From assembly GCF_900090045.1 (NCBI RefSeq), contig NW_021638315.1, positions 1 to 64,000 of the forward strand: a DNA stretch of 64,000 nt, read 5' to 3'. Positions 39,301 through 52,061 of the stretch are shown piece after piece. Position 1 is the stretch's first letter. The number at the start of each line of letters is the position of its first letter. Position numbers and translations under genes: made by a program. The notes below the pieces were generated by a model that saw only the letters and a program-made list of their open reading frames with translations, was not told where the DNA came from and did not search any database. Source of the DNA: Plasmodium malariae (Eukaryota > Apicomplexa > Aconoidasida > Haemosporida > Plasmodiidae).

Positions 39301-41692
39301 TATACATGATATAATTTCTGAATTTACTGAAAAAATATTCAAATTATTTTATTTACAATAAAAATATGATTAAAACGTTGTTACATTTATTATCTATAAA
39401 ATATGTGTAGTTCATATAATAAAATATGTAATAAAATGTATAGAAAATGAGTTTGCAATATTTTAATTATACATAATATTTTGTTATAATATGTAAAAAA
39501 AAAAAAAATAAAATAATAAAATAATTTAAATAAAGCCAAAATATGTACTATTAAAATATTTATTTAATATTAAAAGTATATAAATTCTTTTTATTAATCT
39601 TTTTTCAAAAAAAAAAAAAAAAACCTATTAAGTGGATTATATAATTTATGACAAAATTAAAAATTATTTAATCAGCTATAAATACTTTTAATTTAAGCAA
39701 ATAAAAGTATAACATGAAAAAAATATATACTAATAAATAATCAGAAACTAACTAGTAATTTTTACAATGTTGAAAAATAATAACTTCAATTTTATACATA
39801 TTTTTAGAGAAGTTTCCTTTCATAGAGATATTAAATTAATTATGATATTAAACATTACACAAAAGGAATATGAAGAATGCGATGATTTGTTTATTTTATA
39901 AAATGTATATTGCTATACATTTATAAAAAAATACTTATTATTTTACTATTATTAACTATTATATATTAATAAAATGAAATTTATAGTTATAAAAAATTTT
40001 ATTAATTTATATATATTTTTAAAAGTACTATACAAGTGAGCTACACATTTTTGTATAATGATTTTACAATATTATAACTTGTATCTACATCCGATTAAAA
40101 AATATAGTTATTTAATGAAAAGTTTAAAAATTTATAAATACCATAATTTTTTTCTTTAAAAAGATAAATATACATATATTTAGATAAATAATAATATATC
40201 GTAAAATAGTAGTAATATTAATAAAAACAAAGGTAAAAATAAAGTTAGAATAAAACTATTTTAGATAATTCTATAATTTCACAAATATTAATAGGATTAA
40301 TGTTTTACAAAAGTAATAGAACGTCCAAATATAAAATATAAATAAGGAGGATAAAAAAACCTTTTTGAGTATAAAAGATTTGTTAATTTTTCAATAGAAA
40401 AACTTAGAAAAAAGGCATATATTATTTTATATTAATACATAATATAATAAACATTCTTAAGAAAAAATATGAAAAAATAGTACCTTTATATAATATAAAA
40501 ATTTCCTTTTACAAAAAAATTATTTTATATTATATTGTATTAACACTTCTTAGATAATTATAGAGCGCTTAATAATTAAAAATTAATTTAAGCAAATATA
40601 TATTACTAGTAGTAAAAAAAAAAAATATGTTGCTATAAAATTCTCTAGATATATATAGTATTTTCCTAGGGTAATATATTTTAATAATATATAATAATAC
40701 TTTAAATTATTAAAAAATTAAATATGTACTATTTATAAGATTACTAATTAAATATTTTGTCATTATCCCCATATACTTTTATATATGTATACTTTTCTTA
40801 TTTCCCCTAGGACCTAAGTATTCTTTTACAAGGAAAAATATACACTTGTGTTTTTTCATTTACACCACATTAACTTTTAAATTGTTTGTATGATAGCTAA
40901 AACATATATTAATTTTATATTATCATTTCCCTTTAAATTTAAAAGAATGACATTTCGTAATTGGTATTTAATCATAATATATATTACCAAAGCAGTTACT
41001 TGCAAAATAATATACATTACGCTTATTTAATTGAAGCTTACAAACAAAAATAGAATAATTTTTTAAATATATCTAGTAAAAAATAAATTAACCAAAAAAA
41101 ACGTTTTGTATTTATGAATTATATATATATAAATAATAGCTTTTCTTTTCATTTTATTTTATTATAAAATTAAGCGTTACAAATATAAACCAATTAGTAA
41201 TTATCCATAAAAACTACGTATATTTTCACACATTTTTAAAACGATATAAGTCTTTAATAATTATAATTATATATATATGTATAATAAGTATATATAAAAA
41301 TATATTCACATATTTATATGATTTTAGAAAATTTATATTTAATTCCATTAATTCCAATAATTACATAGCTTTTTACAGATATATTTACATATATAAAATA
41401 TTACTATTATAGGAAAAACATAATTATATATATTAATATTTTATTATATTACCATATTTAATTCACCAAATTAATATTCTAATTATGTAAAATTAAAATA
41501 AATATATAGTTTAATCATACATAAAAATACAATATAACATATATTTTAATCATTTTTGTAAAAATGTATTAATACCACAATTAAGCAATATAATAAAATA
41601 ATAAATGTGTTTTTTTATCATTCATTTAATGGTAAAGAAATAAAATACATAATTAGGATACAACTGTAAATTATCAATGTTCAACAAGAGTG

Positions 41693-41698
<6 letters not shown>

Positions 41699-41728
<30 letters not shown>
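41699..41728. repeat. (TA)15 microsatellite
   Basis: A pure TA tract of 30 bases in intergenic DNA. Confidence 0.9.
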
Positions 41729-41731
<3 letters not shown>

Positions 41732-42410
41732 TCTCTTTTATACTATAGAAAATAAACTAAAGGATTCTTAAAATGGTTTTTACAATACACAAAAATTATA
41801 TGATATATTCATTTAAAACTTATTTGGTATTATAAATATTAATATTTATTTTACGTAAAAAAATAAAGTATTTATATATTAATTAATGAAAATACTTTAA
41901 TTTCGTTTGATTAATTACAAAACAGAGCACATTTACTTTTAATTTCTAATTAATAATGGTCTTATTTAAATTAACTCAATGAATAAACATTTTAGAATAG
42001 AATTACTTCAAAATAGAGAAACATTTATTTTTTATTCCAAATATAATTTATAAGTCCTTAATAAAATTATATGAACTATTCTATTACTTTTCAATTTTAA
42101 AACTTAAAAATATATTTTTAATAAAAATCTAATTAAACACTATATTATATATATATAAAGACATATTTAAAATGCTAAAAAAATACTTTAAAATACAGAT
42201 TCATAAATATTATACCATACAAAATCAGACAAAAATTAAGAGCATTTTTCGTATGCAATTGTTGATCAAATATGCCAGATACATGCAGATGTGTCTACGA
42301 AATTTTAGGAATTATGCGTAAATATATTATGTATATCCCTAAATATGTTACATTTATTAGTTCCTTTAAATACTATTTTACAGAAAGGAACATATTTATT
42401 ATTATTCGTT

Positions 42411-43231
42411 TTAGAATTTCGTATTCTTAATTCTTTTATGTTTTATAATTTTTATAAATGTATAAATATATCCTGACATGAATACCGCAAATAATGCACA
42501 GAATGCTGAGAAAAATACTAATGATTCAGCACAACTATCTTAAAAATACGTATTAATATCGCACAATTTTGTTAAAAGTAATCCGCAAGATAGTAATATA
42601 AAAGGTATATATATTAGTAACCCGTACTTTTTAAATAACATCCGCCTATAAGTTTTATCACTAATCGACGGATTTTTTCTAATAAAACCTATATAATCAA
42701 GATTTATGAATAGCGTCCTTTCAAAATGGGATATTTTTTTTCCTTCAAATACTAAATATTTATATCTGTTATGTGATTGATCGAATTCTTTCTTGTATAA
42801 TGGACTTTTATTTTAATCATTTGTTTCTTCTATTGTCTGACTTTCCACAGTTAGTTCTAACTTTGTGTTTTTTCTTTTTATTATTATGTTTCATATTTTT
42901 ATTCTCTACACTATTTGAAATATTATCCTTTCCATATTGTGCTAATAATCGATAATTTGTTTTATCTAATTTTCTACAATGTTTGTATCCTCCAAGAGAC
43001 CTATAAAGTATACTCTGAAAAAAAAAAAAATATATATATATTATTCAAATGAATAATTAAACATTTGATATAAAACAAAATAAGAATAAACCAAAAAAAA
43101 AAAATTGCGAACAATATAAAAATACTTAAGTAATATTTTCATACTATATCATTGTTAAAAGAACAGATCCAACTTATGAGGATAAGCACAAAAATTTTAA
43201 TAAAAAATAATGATCTAATTTTTTATTCCAC
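42411..43231 (-). pseudogene. fam-l-type pseudogene with lost start codon
   Basis: Exon 1 (43145-43231) aligns with the other first exons, but its ATG is GTG and codon 3 is TAA where CAA/CAG stands elsewhere (GTG GAA TAA AAA ATT). The rest, KIRSLFFIKIFVLILISWIC, and the donor ATA|GTATGA are kept. The intron is 43015-43144 (130 bp). Exon 2 starts at 43014 and carries RLLAQ, the only fully canonical export motif in the window. A frameshift near 42810-42830 and a nonsense TAA near 42540 interrupt it. Between them KISHFERTLFINLDYIGFIR and SDKTYRRMLFKKYGLL match the fam-l-type signature, and a second hydrophobic segment ends IKHKRIKNTKF at TAA 42411-42413. The end differs from the KKVKKYEKIKF tail of the intact genes, so it may be a divergent subfamily. 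Four disabling changes make it a true pseudogene rather than an assembly artefact. Confidence 0.88.
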
Positions 43232-43489
43232 TATATATATATCTAATATGATAATATATTGTGTCAAAACAAATTTATTAATAATATAAGTTAATTTTAA
43301 TGGAAAAGAACTATATAATAATATTTTTAAATTTCTACTTAGTGTTCATAAAATTTTTAGTTATATATATATATGTTGTATTTTGCAAAATATAAAAAAG
43401 AAAAAAACTTTAAAATAGGTTATTATAGTTTGACGTCAATTTTATATATAAAAACTAAACATTAATAAGACATATATAATTTGAATTAA

Positions 43490-43692
43490 TTCATAAGTAT
43501 TCAAAATATATATTTTAATATATTACACTAATTAAATAATTACTTTTTATACTTTCAATAAAAAAAATAAAATATATAATATCTTAATATTCCAAAATAA
43601 GAAATTTACCTAAAAAATGTAATGTATAATGTATAGATTATGTATTATGCTATATCTTAAAAAAATAATTTCTATTTTTAAAGATGCTTTCC
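43490..43692 (-). promoter_or_regulatory. Shared upstream blocks retained by the fam-l-type pseudogene
   Basis: The proximal block TTCATAAGTATTCAAAATAT begins at 43490, 259 bp above the lost start. The distal block at 43617-43692 includes GTATTATGCTATATCTTAA and ends AAAGATGCTTTCC, starting 386 bp above. Confidence 0.45.
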
Positions 43693-45599
43693 AATTATTA
43701 ATCCTAATATTGAGTATATTACATTTTGGAGCATATGGTTATTTTTGTTAAAAAATATTAATTATCGAACAATAAAGTAGTAATAATAATAAAAAAAAAA
43801 AAAAATATTTTACAAAATTTATGTTATATTAATTATAACCTTTTCATAATATATGATATTTTATATATTTGAAAAATCATATATATATATAACGACATAA
43901 TAAATGAAAAAATTACATATTTAGAGCTAATTAAAAACAGGAAATTTTTTATTTTTGTAGAATTAATTTTTAAAACGATAAATGTTATATAATCTCAATA
44001 CATATTATCATTTATAAACAAAATGCTCTAAATACACGTAATTAAATTATTTTTTGAAGTTTTTTTAATTAACAATATACATTTCAAGAAATATAAATGT
44101 AATAAAAAATAAGGAAATAAACAAGACAAAAAAAGTAAAATTTCCATTAAAATTTTAAATATATTTACTTCAATTCAACGTTATATGAAATGAAATATAT
44201 TTTTAAAAAATAAGTATAATATGTATATACTAAATAATAATAATAATATATATTAATAAAATTTGCCATTTAGTAATATTTTCTTAATAATTTTTGAACG
44301 AGTATATTATTATTTTATTTATTCTTTTGCAAAACAATAATAACATAAACAAATATACATAAAGATTAAACAATATACATAAATAAATTATATATTGTTA
44401 AAAATAACTCTAGCAAATAAATATATTATTCCTTAATATTTTTAATCTATATTTATTGTAATCTAAGTTATGACATTTATGCATATACTATATGCAAAGA
44501 AATATATTGTAATTCTCCGATAAAAATATATATATTTATTTTCACTATAAGAAATATTATTTTTCAAATCATACAATTAAATGTATTAAAAAATATATCT
44601 AAATTTAAAATAGTACTTTTAAATTTCAAAAACAAAAACATCTTTTAAATTAAATCTAAATTATTCTATAGTTTTTATATATATATATATTATCCTGAAA
44701 GCATGTACTGATAATCTTATGTAGTTACTTTTTAGTTTTTTAGGAATACAGTAATATCTGATTTTTAAGTACAGTTCTGTTTTTATATAAAGCATGCTTT
44801 AAAGTTTTTAATATATTTATAATTATATACATATAACCTACAAATACATTACAAAATTGAACTCTTTTTATAATAAAATCCTCCAAAACATTTACATATA
44901 AATAAAATCTTTCAATTTCAACAATATTCATTATTTCTTAATATTTTTTTGAACATTATTTTTAAAAAATGCATCTATAGTCATATAAATTATTTATATC
45001 TTTCCCAATATTATAATTCATATAAAAATAGTTTAATATCCTTGTAACATATTTCATTTTTTCATTAATACGTATATATAGCATAAATGTATTTTTTCTA
45101 TATATATATCTCCTTAACTTTTACGTTCTTTCACATTATATATTTTTTATATTTAATAAATTATATTATTAATACATAATAATAGAGTTCCTTAATAAAA
45201 AAAAATATTAATTTTCCATTTTCACAATATAATTTTCATATTTATACTAGCTATATAATACTATAACTACAAAAAATATATTATTCATATACATATTTAA
45301 TTTTTATAGGAAATAATATATTATTTATATGGATTCATATATTATTTATCAAGAAATCTTATATTTTGCCTTTCTACAAAGAAATAATGCTTGTTTTTTT
45401 TATGCTGTTTTATAATTTATAATATAGATTATATGTCTTACAATATCTGATAAGTTCTCATAATTCATTTAACAACTAATTCCTCCTTATCTATGTAGCA
45501 AATGTAAATAATTACATAAGAGCAATATAAATATATATGTTATACAAAATTCAATTATTTATGTACACAATTCGATAACTCCAATGATATATGTCCAAC

Positions 45600-45842
45600 T
45601 GGTAAATATCATCTTATTAATAGAGGAAGTGCACAATCCTTAAAATATGTTAATGATTTAAATGCATCTAGAGAATATGAACAGTATTCGTCTCCATTTG
45701 TATTCTAATTCGTTTGCTTACTATTACAAAAAGAATCACCTTTTAATACTTCTGTATAAGGATATATCTTTTTATTTTCAGAAAATACACTAACATTTAT
45801 TGTAGTATTTCTTTTTTCCTTTTGTCCAGTACTTAAATTAAT
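45600..45842 (-). pseudogene. Coding-like relic, family and strand uncertain
   Basis: This patch is clearly less AT-rich than its surroundings. On the minus strand about 40 codons from 45842 read STGQKEKRNTTINVSVFSEN, then KKIYPYTEVLKGDSFCNSKQ, to a TAG at 45705-45707. The same frame then continues DEYCSYSLDAFKSLTYFKDC. The plus strand also has about 37 open codons (CPTGKYHLINRGSAQSLKYV). The Cys-containing minus reading is the more protein-like. No family is recognised. Confidence 0.28.
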
Positions 45843-48800
45843 TTACTCAGAAATGAGAATGCTTCACACAAGCAATTATTATTTCAATAGTTTTGTATAT
45901 ATAAATATGCAATTTATTTAACACTATTTTACTTCAATTGTACTTTTTTTTATCCTTCAATAAGAAAAAGTAAAAATATATTTATGAACAAAAAGACCTA
46001 ATACAGATATATGGTTCTTCAAATCATAAGACATATTCGGTTTACAACATGTATTATGTAACATATACTTTACAAAATTGTAATTTATAGATGATCAATA
46101 ATATATATAATGGTACATTTAAAATAAAATCATGAATAACTTAATTAAAATATATATTAAAAAAAAAAAAAAAAAATTTTAGTACAATTTTTTTAAAAAT
46201 AACACTAAAAATGTATTGGTATATTAGTATTTTTCTAATGAAAATATAAAAAATTCATACAAAAAGTTCAATGTAAAAAATTTACCAACGTAAAAAAAAA
46301 AAATAATTGAAATTCAAAGACTAATATTATATTCAAGATTATGAGACATAGGGACAAAGAAATATAAAAAAGAATTAATTTTAATTGGATAACCAATATC
46401 CAAATTATTTTTTAACATTAACCTACTTAGTATACATGATGTTTGTCATATGAAATCCATAAATACAATATATATAAATGGAAATGTGTTAAAAAGTACA
46501 AATTAATATTTCAGTAAACGTAATATGATCAGTAGATGTAATTTATAAACAGAATTATAATGAAAATTAAATAAAAATTCGTAATATTAGGAATGTCATA
46601 TATTAATTTAGGATAAATACATAAATGATAAGCTATATACTAATATTATTAAATTACTGGAAATGATATAAAATACGAAAATCAAAATTTGAAAAATGCA
46701 TAACAGAATAATATGATATTATAAAGATTAAATTGTACATAGAATGATGCTATTTATTCCAATATGATGAAATGGTACTAACTAAAACATAAAAAAATAT
46801 CACATATTTTACTTTCAAATAGTATTCATAAATATTGACTTATTATTTTATTTGTGAATATATTATTAAAAAGAAGTTCCTTATATAATATAATATAACC
46901 ATATATGCATCTGTATAACTAATAGAATACTAGGTATATTAAGATATACTTATGATCAATATGAATTTATTTTTTATTTCATATTTCAGTTATATTATTA
47001 CTTAGGGATATTTACATTACAATATTGTATTCATAATTACGAACTGTAGTTTTAATAACATGAAGTATATATTTATATACGCAAGTTCCTTACTATAATA
47101 ATATATATCGCACTTTATACGTTTTTTTTTTTATACTTATTAAATAAAAAACAATTATAATTTGTTATACAAAGAACAACATTATACTAAGTCCATTTAC
47201 TTTTAAATATTTCTCCTGTTTCATGGTGTAACACTTTTTATGCATATATCATTACTATTAGCTTGTATTAATATTGTACATAAAAATATATTTTAATAGT
47301 AAATATTATCATTTAAATAAAAAGGTAAATAATATAATCATAATATTGTGAAGAAAACAACATTATTTTATATAATCTGTTATTAATTTTGTATTACGTT
47401 TAAATAAAAAAAAATATAAAGTATAAATTGAATTATTATGCAAAAAGTCTAATTATAAATTAAAGAATATAATAAAAAATAAATTAAAAAAGAAAAAAAA
47501 TATACTTAAAATATTTATAAAATAAAAAAAAAAGATATTTTTTTATAAATATTTTATAACTAAATTTACGGAGTTCTTATTGAAGTAATTATAAATATTT
47601 CAGAAAATCATATTCTGTTTTTTGTTGCCATATATAAATCCACAATTATATGTTCATTATTTAAATTATGTTTACGAATAGTTATAAAATATATTCAAAT
47701 ACAGAAATATAAATAAAATACATTTTAAAAGAAGAAAAATTATATTTATATTTAATCCACTGTATGTTTTTAATAATTAGCATATTAAAAAAAAAAAAAA
47801 AAAATTTAGTATATAAGAGGTTAGAATAAAATTAACGGAACAACGAACAAAGAAATATTTATATAAATAAATTAAGGCATAAAAATAAATTAAAATATAA
47901 CTCCTTAATATAAAGAATTTATTAAAGTAACAATAATAAGTTTATTTTATATATGAAGTAATTAGTTCCAAAAATTTATAATCAGTAAATTTTTTTCTAA
48001 TTTTCTAACCATTCTCTATCTCATATTTACTATTTTCAAATGAAATATTAAAATAAGTAACTATATATGTACATTATAATATACTAATTTACGTTTTTGG
48101 ATATAAGTTTAAAATATTCTTAATTTTGATTTAGTTGTTCTTGTCTTAATGTTATTAAATATAATTCATGATCCTTCATATTTTACATACCGAATAAATA
48201 TTTATTAGTATTAAAAATAATCTTAAACATAGCTAAAAAAAGCAACAACCAAATGAATATATTATATATTTTTAATCTTCTTATTAGAACATATCTATAA
48301 AAAATTATTGACATATAATAACAGAGTATTAATTGTGTTTTATCTAATTTAATATATTATTTAATTTACGTTTAATTATTATGTTATTATTTTTAATTAT
48401 AATTCTATAATTTATTTTACATTTTTTCCATTATTTTTTACAATTATGTTTGTTATAATTATTTCCTAACTCTTTGTTATATTTTGAATATGTAGCCAAA
48501 CATATTTTTATTAATAATTACACCAAAATATACTTTAGTTAATTAAAATTATTTAAATGAAATGATTCATATATAAAAGCGATATTTATTCCGTAAAAAA
48601 GAAAATAAATGCTTAATGAAATATACTTTATTAAGATTATTGTACTTAATAATATATACCACAAATAAGGAATCATTAGGTAATAGATATAAATATAATA
48701 TTTAGTGTAACAAATATATTTTTATGATAAGGATATTTCACAAGTATAGCAAAAATAATTACAGTTTATTTATTATTAATTCTCGTTCGTACATACAATT

Positions 48801-49449
48801 CAGTAAATATAAAAAAATTTTAACAAAATAATAACACTATAAAAATCTATATCAATAATAAATAAAAAAAAGTTGAAAAAAATAAAAAATAAAAAATAAA
48901 AACATATTATCCTAACTAATAATGATTTAATTTATAAATTATTTATTCTAGGAAAAACGTAAGAATAAAAGGAATTATTTCCATTAATATAGGTAATAAT
49001 ATATATATGTGTTTGTACTAAGAAAAAAGAAAAAACAGCAATATACATATTACCGATAACTTTACAAAATAACATTTATATTACATGTTGGCGTAACTTA
49101 TATGTATTGTTTCATTGTTAATATTTTGGCTTTTTCGTAATAAAGAGTATATTATTTTCATATAATATATACATTATTGTACATTGATATTAAAATATTG
49201 TTAGGATATACCCCCAGTTATTACATATTTAAAATAAAAGAAGATTTTAAAAGTACAAAGTAAGTAAAACTATATTCCATTAAATTACCGTTCATATGTA
49301 AATTTTTATGTAGATGATAATTTTATAATATCATTATATTAAGATATATTTATTTAAAATTACCCTATTAATAATTAAAAATAACTAAATCTGTATTTTG
49401 CTTTCAGATTGTTACGTACAACGTCGTAGAGTATTAGTGAAAAGTTATC

Positions 49450-52061
49450 ATGGATAATTGTTTTTCTTCGGTAATATTTATTGTTTTCTGATAATTATGA
49501 ATTATATATATATTCCAAAACAAGTGACAATATAAATAACTTAACAATTAATTTTTAAATAATTTTTTTGAATTTAGAAATTGAATGTTCAAGCTTCTGG
49601 GTTTTTCAGATTTTCTCACGATTCAAAATTTAAAAAAATTATAAAATATGTAACAGAAAAATCTAGTACCTTAAGTAAAATAAGTGATCAAGAAACATTT
49701 AGAAAAGGATGCCTAGATTTGGCTAAATATCTAATTATTAATAAGTCTCCTCCAGTATATTATAGAGACTTAAAAGATATGTGGGAAGGAGCAATAAAAA
49801 ATTGGGTAAAACCTCACTATGAAAAGCTTAATATACATGGAGGATGTCCTGTTGTTATGGATGAAAATGATATGAAAATTTTAAAATTAAAATATGAGCA
49901 AGAAGATTTTTGTAAAAAAAGAGATACATATCTGAATGAAATAAACCAGTTAAAAAGTAAACATTTAAAGAAATGTAATGATGATTATTTAAGAAAATGT
50001 TCAGAATATAATGTATGGATTAACCTTAAGAAAACTTATTTTGATAATAACAAAAGTTTAATTCAAAACTGTTACAATAAACAAAAACCGAGAGGAAATT
50101 CAATAAGAAAAAAAGGTCCAGCGTTAATATGTGACATAATGAATCATGAAATATTCAATGAACCTACTGATTGCTTACTCTCTTCTACAGTCGTGCCATG
50201 TGAAACATCAACTAAAAATAAACATGAAATAGAAATAAGACGAACTGAAGTTACAAGTGAAAGTCCATCTATGCCTCATGTTAAAAAAGAAGAAAACACT
50301 CAAATTGCACAGGAAGTACAATTCGGAGAATCTGAAGCTATAATTCAAGAAGAAAAACCACGTAATTTCCAAGAACTATCGCAACTGCCATCTCAAGAAC
50401 AAACAGAACTACCACTCCAAGAATCAACGGAAACTATAACTAATAAAACTGCAGTTATACAAACTGAGAATGTTCCAACATCAGGAGGCCACACGAATTT
50501 TGAATCTTCACATAATTCAACACCACAAGGTACCACACCATATACTCAAGCTAATAAAGATCTAATGATTCTCACTGAAAGATAGCTCTCTCCGTTATCT
50601 CTTGAAACATTAAGTTTTGTCCCACATTCTCCTATTTCTATTTCACACACTAAAATTTCATGTATCACTAATAATTAATATTCTTCTGCATTTGAAATAA
50701 TCACAATAAATAACATATATTTAAAAAGTAATTATAGGTCCAACAGAAAAATCGCATAAATTATATTTATCACCTATATTAATAAGCTCTGTAATAATTA
50801 TCGTATTTTCCCTTTTTGTCAAGGTAAAATAAAAAATATATACTAAAAATAATATAAAAATTTTATTACTGTAATAATTTATTATATAAAAAAAATTTTT
50901 GTATAGTGGGCTCTTACAGGAATGTTTAAAAAAAAAAGAAAGATAAGTAGAAGGCATGTGAAATTTCTGAGATTGCTGGTACCTTCATATTCTAACAAGA
51001 AAAGTAAAATTTTTACAGATGATTACTTAGAACACACATTATATAATGATGAAAAAATCATAAAAAAAATTAAAATAAATGAAGTTACAAAAAATATAAA
51101 CTCGTCAAAGCGAAAAAAAGACAGATCTAAAATCATAGTAGAAGTTCATATGGAAGTTCTCAAAGAATACAAAAATGAAGAATGGGAGAAAAACAAAGAT
51201 GAATTCTTAGAAATATGTATATATGAATTAGAAAAAAAGGATTTTAGAACCTGTCATAATTTAACAGATGATGATCTAATAAAAAAAAACATAACATATA
51301 ACAATTATATTAAAAAAAAAAAGTTTGTGTGGAATAAATGGATCAAAAAAAATAGAAATCTTTCTGAAAAAGTGAAAAAAGAAAATTGGTTTCACAATTT
51401 GATGATAAAATGGAAAAGAGAACTAGAATATATACAAGAAATGGAAGGATTCAAAAAGAAATCTTCGAATAAAAATAAAAAAATTTCATTTTTAGAAAGA
51501 GAAAAAGATATATGGAAACAGTGGATATCAAAAAATGGCATGATTATAGAACAACATTTGGGAGAGGAATACCTTAGAGAATTGACAGGGACAATGCATA
51601 ATATTTCAGAAGAATGGGTAAATGATGAAACCACAAATTATGTATCGCTGATAAATAAAGAAGAATTTCAGAATAACGGAAACTATAAAGAATTATATAA
51701 ATATATAAAAAAGATATTATTAACAAATCTGTGTATTCTGGTGCTTATGACAATATTAGAAGAATGTAAAAATGAGGCAAACTTCGAAAATAGGGAATCT
51801 TATTTAGATAACTCCATAAATGAATTGAAGGAAGAAGATTATTCAGATAAAAAACAAGAAATTACAGAAAATATAATTGAATATAACTGCAATGATTTAG
51901 AAAGTGCACGAAATAAGGAAATGAATGCTCATAGAGGTGAACACAGTTTCAGGAATGAGATAGAAGATTGGATAAGAGGCGATGGTATACATGAAAATTC
52001 CATAGTTAACGATGGAACATTAGACAAATCCTATAAAACAATAGAAAAATACATTTTATAA
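49450..52061 (+). CDS. STP1: STP1 protein with in-frame stop in exon 2
   Basis: A four-exon gene. Exon 1 (49450-49470) codes MDNCFSS before donor GTAATA. Exon 2 starts at 49578 after a 107-bp intron and codes the Cys-containing extracellular part (FRKGCLDLAKYLI, GGCPVV, CNDDYLRKCSEYNVWI) and a Glu/Gln/Ser/Thr-rich stalk. Exon 3 (50738-50823, 86 bp) codes one membrane span, ILISSVIIIVFSLFV. Exon 4 (50907-52061, acceptor TATAG|TGG) codes a 384-residue Trp-rich cytoplasmic domain (EKDIWKQWISKNG; NLCILVLMTILEEC). By alignment with the gene at 1-1594, exon 2 should end at 50661 (T|GTATCA), but TAG at 50583-50585 interrupts it; 25 further codons in that frame stay open. An upstream donor at 50530 (CAAG|GTACCA) has the same phase and would remove the stop, giving 737 residues. 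The gene is therefore either disabled or spliced differently. STP1 is a subtelomeric surface-type family; function is unproven. Confidence 0.85.
50530..50737 (+). other. Alternative intron that would bypass the exon 2 stop
   Basis: Donor CAAG|GTACCA at 50530 and the acceptor AG at 50736-50737 would excise 208 bp including the TAG at 50583. Phase 1 is kept and the joined codon becomes GGT (Gly), as in the STP1 copy at the left edge. The homologous donor at 50662 gives a 76-bp intron. Which one is used cannot be told from DNA alone. Confidence 0.4.

Larger units (their letters stand above)
37299..42410. other. AT-rich intergenic stretch
   Basis: A short coding relic lies at 39171-39300 (listed separately) and a (TA)n tract at 41699-41728. 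Otherwise poly-A/T-rich sequence with no supported gene over about 5 kb. Confidence 0.6.
43232..49449. other. AT-rich intergenic stretch
   Basis: Holds the upstream blocks at 43490-43692 and a less AT-rich, coding-like patch at 45600-45842 (listed separately). I see no other supported feature before the STP1 start at 49450. Confidence 0.55.

Noticed and set aside
42773..42955. Plus-strand open frame
   Set aside because: Antisense to the fam-l-type pseudogene's exon 2.
46250..46290. Similarity to 57410-57440 (TACAAAAA..AGTTCAAxGTAAAAA)
   Set aside because: Too short and A-rich to separate from chance in this composition.
51392..51634. Minus-strand open frame
   Set aside because: Antisense shadow of the second STP1 gene's last exon.
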